Positions 31,101-36,511 of a DNA stretch of 36,511 bases are shown in pieces (the stretch's first letter is position 1; every line of letters starts with the position of its first letter). Source of the stretch: Anaerolineales bacterium. GTDB taxonomy: Bacteria; Chloroflexota; Anaerolineae; Anaerolineales; UBA6668. The position numbers and the translations under genes are program-made. A model generated the notes under the pieces. The model saw only the letters and a program-made list of their open reading frames with translations. It searched no databases and was not told the DNA's origin. The DNA is taken from contig JAHDIM010000012.1 in NCBI GenBank assembly GCA_020630805.1, forward strand, positions 1 to 36,511, written 5' to 3'.

Positions 31101-34100
31101 GTCACCAATGTTCGCAGGATCAATCCCGTTGTCATTGTTGTCGCTGTCGTCGTTGGTCGCGCCCGTTGATGAGCGATGCCCAGCCAAAGGACCAGGTGTG
31201 CCGTTATCATCCCATTCAATTGCTGGAATGCTGACGAGGTACTCACCCTTTGGCAAGTAGTCAAACAAGTACAGACCATCTGCATCGGTGGTGTCCATGG
31301 CCAGCATGTCGCTGTCATCAATGACACCATCGTCGTTCAAGTCATCTGGTTGACCGTCTTGGTCAGCATCTTGCCAGAGTTCGACCCAAATGCCTTCCAG
31401 CAATGGTTCGTCGGCTTCAATGAGACCGTTGTCGTTGTTGTCCAGCCAGACTTGGTTCCCAATTGAGTAGGTTGGGATGAAACCGAAGTCGACCGTCAAG
31501 TTTTCATCGTTATCTGGCGTGATCAGATCATTGTCTGGATCTTCACCATTTGGTTCGCCGTCACCAAGGACGACTGGTGCGGACCAGACGTCGTCACCTG
31601 GGTTGGCTGGGTCAATCCCGTTGTCGTTGTTGTCGTCATCTGACTGTACGTCGCCTGGAGTTGAGACCATGCCAGCCAATGGGCCTGGGTCGCCGTTTTC
31701 GTCGACCCATTCCACAGCTGGAATTGAGACCAAGTAAGTCCCAGCGAGCAAATCTTCAAACAGATACAGACCGTTTTCATCGGTGGTATCCATGTCGAGC
31801 ATGTCGAATTGGTCAATCACACCGTCCGCATTCAGATCATCTGGTTGGCCGTTTGCGTCAGCGTCTTGCCATAGTTCAACCCAGATACCCGCCAACAATG
31901 GTTCACCATCGTCAATCAGACCGTCTTCGTTGGTGTCTTCCCAGACTTGGTTCCCCAAGCTGTGCAGTGGCGTAATGGTCACTGGCGCTGGATCGTGATC
32001 ATCTTCATCACCGCCCTTCTTGCCGTCTTCATCAATGACATCGTCGTCATCAAGGTCGTTGGTTTCTTCAGGTTGGTTGAAGTTGTCACCATCTGGCGTG
32101 CTGTCAATGTCAGTGCGTGAGTCTTCACCTGGATCATCTGCCCCGGCTGAGACTTCCGCCCAGTTGACAACCAACGTGCCTTCAAAGCTTGGGTCAAGTG
32201 CCAAGGTCAGTTCGAAGGTGACGCTGTCACCAACCGCAATCGTGTCGATGCCGTAGGTGCCATCACCATTGTCGGTAACAACCACTGCTGCATCTGCATC
32301 AGACGCAGTGACGTCAGCAGCGTTTGAGCCAACGTAGGTCATGCTGGTTGGAATGTAGTCCGTGACTTCAACGTCGTAAGCCGCCACATCGCCTTGGTTG
32401 TAGACCGTCACCGCAAAGGTGACATCATCACCACGGCTGATTTGGCCTTCCGTGACCAGCGTCTTCTTGAGCGCCAAGTCAAAACGGGTCACCAAGATTT
32501 GGGCTGGATCATGATCGTCTTCGTCGCCGCCATTCTTACCGTCTTGGTCGACAACGTTGTCGTCGTCGAGGTCATCGGTTTCGCCGTCTTGGTTGAAGTT
32601 TTCAGCGTCTGGTGTGCTGTCAATGTCTTCACGAGTTGTGCCGCCTGGCGTATCCGTCGCATCTGAGATTTCGGCCCAGTTGGTCAGCAAGCTACCTTCA
32701 AAGTCTTCATTGATGGTCAATGAAATATCGAAGCTAACATCGTCATGATGCGGCAAGCTTTCAATATAGAAGGTCCCGTCGCCGTTCTTGATCAGGTTGA
32801 CCAAAACGTCGTTAGTGGTTTCAAGTTCCCACTCTTCGACTTCACCAGCGTTGGTGTAAGTCATACCGTCTGGGATGTAGTCGGCAATATCGATGTCGTA
32901 CGCGTTCAGCGTGCCTTGGTTGATGACGTTGATTGTGTAGATCACCGTATCGCCAGGGCTGAATGGTTCAACGCTCTTCAAGACCTTGGTCAGCGCCAAG
33001 TCAAAGATTTGCGTGACAACGACTGGTGCTGGGTCGTGATCATCTTCATCACCACCTTGGCGACCGTCTTCATCAATGACATTGTCATCGTCAAGGTCGT
33101 TGGTTTCACCGTCTTGATTGAAGTTGTTGGCATCTGGGATGCTGTCAACGTCAATGCGGGTGTCGCCGCCGTCTTCATCAGACGCATCTGAGATTTCAGC
33201 CCAGTTGACAATCAAAGTCCCTTGATAGTCAGGATCAATGGTCATTGCAATGTCGAAGCTTACGCTGTCTTCAACCGCAAGTTCATCAATGGTGAAGGTG
33301 CCGTCATCGTTATTGGTAAAGCCAACAGTTACACCAGCGCTCGTAGTGAGGTCGCCAGTGGCTGTAGAGCCAGCTACCGTGTAGACCATGTCAGTTGGGA
33401 CGTAATCCGCAACGTCGATGTCGTACGCGTGTACGTCACCTTGGTTGTAAATCGTGACGGTAAAGGTCACAGTTTGGCCTTGGAAGATTTCACCTTCGGT
33501 TACCAAGACCTTATCGAGTGCCAAGTCAAAGCGCGACACGCGGATCTTCGCTGGGTCGTGATCATCTTCGTCACCACCGTTCTTACCGTCTTCATCAATG
33601 ACATCGTCGTCATCAAGGTCGTCGGTTTCTTCTGGGGTGTTGAAGTTTTCGCCGTCTGGCGTGCTGTCAATGTCTTCACGGGTTGGGCCGTCAGGTGCAT
33701 CTGATGCATCTGAGATTTCCGCCCAGTTGATGATGTCTGTGCCCACAAATTGTGGATCAATGGTCAGCACAATGTTGAAGGTTGCAGAGTCGGCCTTTGC
33801 AAGTTCAGCAATGGTGAAGGTGCCATCATCATTATTGGTGAAGGCGACAGTTGCGCCGTTTTCAGTGACCAAGTCACCGGTCGCCGTTGAACCAGCAACG
33901 GTGTAGGTCATGTCACTTGGCACGTAGTCCACGACGTCAATGTCGTAAGCATCCAATGTGCCTTGATTGACAACCGTAATGGCATAGGTGATGGGATCAC
34001 CTGGTGCAAATGGGCTTTCACTGACCAACTCTTTCTTGAGCGCAAGGTCAAAGGTTTGCGTCACAACCAGCAAGGCTGGGTCGTGATCGTCTTCATCACC

Positions 34101-36511
34101 GCCCTTCTTGCCGTCTTCGTTGACAACGTTGTCATCGTCAAAGTCGTTGGTTTCGCCGTTTTGATTGAAGTTGGTTGCATCTGGCGTACTGTCGATGTCA
34201 ACGCGAGTTGTCCCGCCCGGTTCATCTGACGCGTCAGAAATTTCTGCCCAGTTGACCAACTCGGTGCCTTGGAAGTCATTGGAGACCAACAAGCCAATAT
34301 CAAAGCTAATGCTGTCGCCAGCTGCCAATTCAGCAATGGTAAAGGTGCCATCGCCGTTGTTGACAAAGCCAACAGTCGCCGCAAAGTTTGTGCTGACATC
34401 ACCAGTCGCGGTTGAACCGGTCGCGGTGTAGCTCAAGTTTGCAGGGATGTAGTCAACGATATCGATATCGTAAGCGTCTACATCGCCTTGGTTATAAATG
34501 GTGATGGTGAAGACTGCAGTGTCGTTCGGGGCAACCGTGGTTGCTGTCGTCAACACTTTGTTCAGCGCCAAGTCAAAGCGCGTGACCGTGATCTTTGCTG
34601 GATCATGATCATCTTCATCGCCGCCGTTCTTGCCGTCTTCGTCAATGACATCATCGTCATCTAGGTCATCGGTTTCTTCAGGTGTGTTGAAGTTTTCGCC
34701 GTCTGGCGTGCTGTCCACGTCTTCACGGGTTGGACCATCAGGCGTGTCTGACGCATCTGAGATTTCGGCCCAGTTGATCAGGTCACTACCAATGAAGTCT
34801 TCTGCAATTTGCAGTTCAATGTTGAAGACAACGCTGTCACCTTTCGCGAGGGTCGCGATGGTGAAACTGCCGTCGTCATTGTTGGTAAAGCCAACGGTTG
34901 CGGCTGCGGTGGTCGTCAAATCGCCCGTCGCAGTTGAACCGGCAGCGCTGTAGCTCATGCCTGTTGGAATGTAGTCGACAATGTCAATGTCGTAGGCATC
35001 CAACGTGCCTTGGTTGTACACCGTAATGGCAAATGTCACGGGGTCGCCCGGTGCAAATGGCGCTTCACTGACCAACGTTTTCTTGAGGGCCAAGTCAAAG
35101 GTTTGCGTGACCGTCAAGACCGCTGGATCATGATCATCTTCATCGCCACCGTTCTTACCGTCTTGATCGACTACGTTGTCGTCGTTCAAGTCATTGGTTT
35201 CGCCCGGCTGGTTGAAGTTGCTGCTATCTGGCGTGCTGTCGATGTCAAGGCGGGTTGCACCATTGTCTTCATCAGACGCATCTGAGATTTCAGCCCAGTT
35301 GATGAGCGTCGTGCCTTGGAAGTCGTTTGAAACTGTCAAGGCAATGTCGAACGCAACGCTGTCGCCAGCGACAAGTTCATCAATTGTGAATGTGCCATCG
35401 CCGTTGTTGGTAAAACCAACGGTTGCAGCGTTTGTGGTGTCTACAGTGCCGGTAGCGGTTGAGCCATCAGCGCTGTACGTCAAGTTCGCAGGGATGTAGT
35501 CAACAACGTCAATGTCGAAGGCGTCCACATCACCTTGGTTGTAAACCTTGATGGTAAAGATTGCGGTTTGGCCAGGAGCTACGACGCTGTCAGTCTTGAG
35601 AACTTTATCAAGTGCCAAGTCAAAGCGGGTCGCGACCAGCGATGCAGGATCGTGATCATCTTCATCACCGCCATTCTTACCGTCTTCGTCAATCACATTG
35701 TCATCATCAAGATCGTTCGTTTCCCCGTCTTGATTGAAGTTGGTGTTATCTGGCGTGCTGTCCACGTCCGTGCGGGTGTCACCGCCTGGTGTGTCAGACG
35801 CATCTGAGATTTCCGCCCAGTTGATCAATTCACTGCCAGTAAAGTCAGCATCAATCGTCAAGGCGATTGTGAAGCTTACGTTGTCACCCTTTGCCAATTC
35901 AGCAATGGTGAAGGTGCTATCACCGTTGTTAGTGAAAGCAACATCAGTAGCCCCCGCTGTTGTCAGCGTACCAGTTGCCGTTGAACTGCCGTTGTTGTAC
36001 GTCATGCCGGTTGGCACATAGTCAGCAACATCAATGTCGTAAGCGTCCAACGTCCCTTGGTTGTAAACCGTAATGGTGAACAACACGGTATCGGTTGGTG
36101 CAAACGGCCCTGCACTTGCTAATTCTTTCTTGAGCGCAAGGTCAAAGGTTTGGGTGACAGTCAAGACAGCAGGGTCATGATCATCTTCATCACCCCCGGC
36201 CTTGCCGCTTTCATTAATAACGTTATCGTCGTTCAGATCGTTGGTTTCACCGTCTTGGTTGAAGTTGGTACCGTCCGGCACGCTATCAAAGTCAAGTGCA
36301 GTACCGCCACCGTCTGAGTCAGAGGCGTCTGAAATTTCCGCCCAGTTAATGAGCGTTGTACCTTGGAAGTCTGAAGAAACCAGCAAGCCAATATCAAAGG
36401 CAACACTGTCGCCTGAGGCGAGTTCATCAATGGTGAAGGTGCCATCGCCGTTGTTGGTAAAGCCAACGGTTGCGCCGTCAGTCGTACTGATGTTGCCCGT
36501 TGCAGTTGAGC
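28119..36511 (-). CDS. Giant multi-DUF11/SdrD-B IPTTG surface protein (5' partial)
   Basis: At least 2796 residues are visible. The frame is open through the right edge and the TTG at 36386 is internal, so the N-terminal head is missing. Visible order: nine DUF11-like domains (the first cut) ending in [10 protein letters not shown]-type linkers, three SdrD-B-like units of about 164 residues with EF-hand-like DADxDGxxDDLNxDGVID inserts, two more DUF11-like domains, two SdrD-B domains, a PTPTPTPVPPTPTPVP linker, a DUF11-like domain, IPTTG (28230-28244), a membrane helix and LKRREELSS. Compared with the other two giants it has many more DUF11 domains and would form a longer fibre. It is probably secreted, calcium-stabilised and sortase-anchored. 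Codons favour a very acidic (Asp-rich) protein. The function of the missing head is unknown. Confidence 0.92.
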   Translation of the reverse strand, partial: STATGNISTTDGATVGFTNNGDGTFTIDELASGDSVAFDIGLLVSSDFQGTTLINWAEISDASDSDGGGTALDFDSVPDGTNFNQDGETNDLNDDNVINESGKAGGDEDDHDPAVLTVTQTFDLALKKELASAGPFAPTDTVLFTITVYNQGTLDAYDIDVADYVPTGMTYNNGSSTATGTLTTAGATDVAFTNNGDSTFTIAELAKGDNVSFTIALTIDADFTGSELINWAEISDASDTPGGDTRTDVDSTPDNTNFNQDGETNDLDDDNVIDEDGKNGGDEDDHDPASLVATRFDLALDKVLKTDSVVAPGQTAIFTIKVYNQGDVDAFDIDVVDYIPANLTYSADGSTATGTVDTTNAATVGFTNNGDGTFTIDELVAGDSVAFDIALTVSNDFQGTTLINWAEISDASDEDNGATRLDIDSTPDSSNFNQPGETNDLNDDNVVDQDGKNGGDEDDHDPAVLTVTQTFDLALKKTLVSEAPFAPGDPVTFAITVYNQGTLDAYDIDIVDYIPTGMSYSAAGSTATGDLTTTAAATVGFTNNDDGSFTIATLAKGDSVVFNIELQIAEDFIGSDLINWAEISDASDTPDGPTREDVDSTPDGENFNTPEETDDLDDDDVIDEDGKNGGDEDDHDPAKITVTRFDLALNKVLTTATTVAPNDTAVFTITIYNQGDVDAYDIDIVDYIPANLSYTATGSTATGDVSTNFAATVGFVNNGDGTFTIAELAAGDSISFDIGLLVSNDFQGTELVNWAEISDASDEPGGTTRVDIDSTPDATNFNQNGETNDFDDDNVVNEDGKKGGDEDDHDPALLVVTQTFDLALKKELVSESPFAPGDPITYAITVVNQGTLDAYDIDVVDYVPSDMTYTVAGSTATGDLVTENGATVAFTNNDDGTFTIAELAKADSATFNIVLTIDPQFVGTDIINWAEISDASDAPDGPTREDIDSTPDGENFNTPEETDDLDDDDVIDEDGKNGGDEDDHDPAKIRVSRFDLALDKVLVTEGEIFQGQTVTFTVTIYNQGDVHAYDIDVADYVPTDMVYTVAGSTATGDLTTSAGVTVGFTNNDDGTFTIDELAVEDSVSFDIAMTIDPDYQGTLIVNWAEISDASDEDGGDTRIDVDSIPDANNFNQDGETNDLDDDNVIDEDGRQGGDEDDHDPAPVVVTQIFDLALTKVLKSVEPFSPGDTVIYTINVINQGTLNAYDIDIADYIPDGMTYTNAGEVEEWELETTNDVLVNLIKNGDGTFYIESLPHHDDVSFDISLTINEDFEGSLLTNWAEISDATDTPGGTTREDIDSTPDAENFNQDGETDDLDDDNVVDQDGKNGGDEDDHDPAQILVTRFDLALKKTLVTEGQISRGDDVTFAVTVYNQGDVAAYDVEVTDYIPTSMTYVGSNAADVTASDADAAVVVTDNGDGTYGIDTIAVGDSVTFELTLALDPSFEGTLVVNWAEVSAGADDPGEDSRTDIDSTPDGDNFNQPEETNDLDDDDVIDEDGKKGGDEDDHDPAPVTITPLHSLGNQVWEDTNEDGLIDDGEPLLAGIWVELWQDADANGQPDDLNADGVIDQFDMLDMDTTDENGLYLFEDLLAGTYLVSIPAVEWVDENGDPGPLAGMVSTPGDVQSDDDNNDNGIDPANPGDDVWSAPVVLGDGEPNGEDPDNDLITPDNDENLTVDFGFIPTYSIGNQVWLDNNDNGLIEADEPLLEGIWVELWQDADQDGQPDDLNDDGVIDDSDMLAMDTTDADGLYLFDYLPKGEYLVSIPAIEWDDNGTPGPLAGHRSSTGATNDDSDNNDNGIDPANIGDDVFSATISLGNDEPTLENPDNDVNTRDENENLTIDFGFVPVYSLGNQVWEDSNNNGIIDAGEPLLADIWVELWQDADGDGVADDLNDDGVIDEADMLAMDTTDANGFYLFDELDAGQYLVSIPAVEWVDADGNPGPLDGYSSSTGDEQQTLDGNDNGIDPENHGEDVWSGTIILGNDEPTGEDPSNDNVTPDNQSDLTIDFGFYYNFDLALKKTLVTEADIIEPGDDITFRITVYNQGVVDAFAIGVMDHSPEALIYKSSNAAAVTTTEAGNAVVLTDNGTNEDGLMSFSIDSLAAGDSVAIDVTFEIDFEFEGDSIVNLAEITEADDDEDPDNEPPVDIDSVPDTDPENDGDPKNDETDEDGKNGGDEDDHDPEEVPLRIPLFDLALDKKLTPDQGTFVPGGDVQFDITVYNQGQKDAFRIGVTDHPPVGLTYKSSNAADISETADGNAVTVVDNGDGTFEIDALQVDDWVTITVTMTIGDNVQGELVNLAEIDSADDDDNPDDEPPVDLDSTPDGDPDNDGEPKDDVIDESGKDGEDEDDHDPAVINVTPLAEIGDTVWYDNNYDGLQTDGEPGVEGVTVNLYDENDELVGTTTTDANGKYIFTDLLPAVYSIEFVIDTLPENFVPTLHNAGSDDAADSDGDPQTGRTIRTSLEAGESDMTWDFGIYQPAGLGDYVWFDLDGDGIQDDDETPIADVTVRLLDPNGSVLGTTVTDSDGYYEFVGLMPGDYIVEFVPPAGFGFTLHHEGLDSAADSDADRSTGRSEVVSLEAGEFDPTIDAGLASGSVLAAIEEAIAARIAPPTPTPTPVPPTPTPVPVVAQAQSLTAPVITKTSDRSVATVGDVVTYTINATNTNSATITGAIVTDILDSRLDYVSAQSTRGTVGFDASTRAVRVEVGDMAAGETVAITLSVRINNTASAPDRIDNVADIVASNTAGARSTPASVQLIPNQIPTTGYYGTTPASFAVYGIVIALLLANAATIALKRREELSS
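30489..31964 (-). repeat. Three SdrD-B-like units in the right-hand giant
   Basis: Units start at 31964 (HSLGNQVW), 31469 (YSIGNQVW) and 30977 (YSLGNQVW), with spacings of 495, 492 and 489 nt. They are the same domain type as the five-unit array in the thioester giant, including the paired acidic loops. Confidence 0.82.
32484..36146 (-). repeat. DUF11 array organised as a 1,047-nt two-domain super-repeat
   Basis: FDLAL codons at 36146, 35624, 35099, 34577, 34052, 33530, 33005 and 32483 are spaced 522, 525, 522, 525, 522, 525 and 522 nt. Alternate units share features: one type follows V(V/T)TQ(T/I)FDLAL(K/T)K, the other follows (T/S)RFDLAL(D/N)KVL. The true period is therefore a 1,047-nt dimer, and the array continues beyond the right edge. 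Confidence 0.88.

Noticed and set aside
17319-36146. Regularly spaced DNA repeats as a CRISPR or noncoding satellite
   Set aside because: Periods of 378, 492 and 522/525 nt are multiples of three, keep one long reading frame and encode recognisable protein domains; there is no repeat-spacer pattern.
36384-36386. TTG as the start of the right-hand giant
   Set aside because: It falls inside a DUF11 domain whose N-terminal half continues in frame to 36511.
14521-36466. Many plus-strand and other-frame ORFs across the giant genes
   Set aside because: They are shadow frames of low-complexity Asp- and Thr-rich coding repeats, with Ser/Val-rich or Met/Thr-rich nonsense products and no domains.

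Overview
The window looks like chromosomal DNA from a peptidoglycan-making, cell-surface-elaborate bacterium, most likely a Chloroflexota (Anaerolineae-like) organism. That placement is inference from the style of the surface proteins: very large SdrD-B/DUF11 repeat proteins, Thr-Pro stalks of the NTPTPTAT type and IPxTG sorting signals. It does not come from a marker-gene comparison. Base composition is moderate, and genes are punctuated by clear intrinsic terminators.

Layout. (1) Positions 1-7428, + strand: three sortase genes, at least the last two monocistronic. The first is cut by the left edge and is fused to an SdrD-B/DUF11 surface protein that carries its own IPNTG sorting signal. The second has a very long Thr/Pro/Ala stalk. 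The third has two N-terminal membrane segments. A doubtful 104-residue ORF lies between the first and second. (2) Positions 7600-14353: a housekeeping block with glgC (+), then murA and an M42 aminopeptidase (-, overlapping by 8 nt), then a polytopic membrane protein and gyrB (+). MurA has Asp in place of the usual active-site Cys. (3) Positions 14436-36511, - strand: three giant surface proteins of 2089, 2201 and more than 2790 residues. Each ends in the same anchor cassette: two SdrD-B domains, a short Pro/Thr linker, a DUF11-like domain, IPTTG, a membrane helix and a basic tail. Their heads differ. One has a predicted internal-thioester adhesin domain, one has an IgGFc-binding-like beta-rich region followed by seven 126-residue repeats, and the third head lies outside the window.

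Working model (inference): the giants are secreted, their IPTTG signals are cut by one or more of the three sortases, and they are attached to the envelope as long calcium-stabilised fibres with different adhesive tips. The fused sortase-substrate gene at the left edge carries the same type of anchor cassette, so cleavage at IPNTG would separate an adhesin from a two-helix sortase. A 561-nt intergenic stretch between the second and third giant genes holds nested inverted repeats, including a 119-nt MITE-like element flanked by TA.
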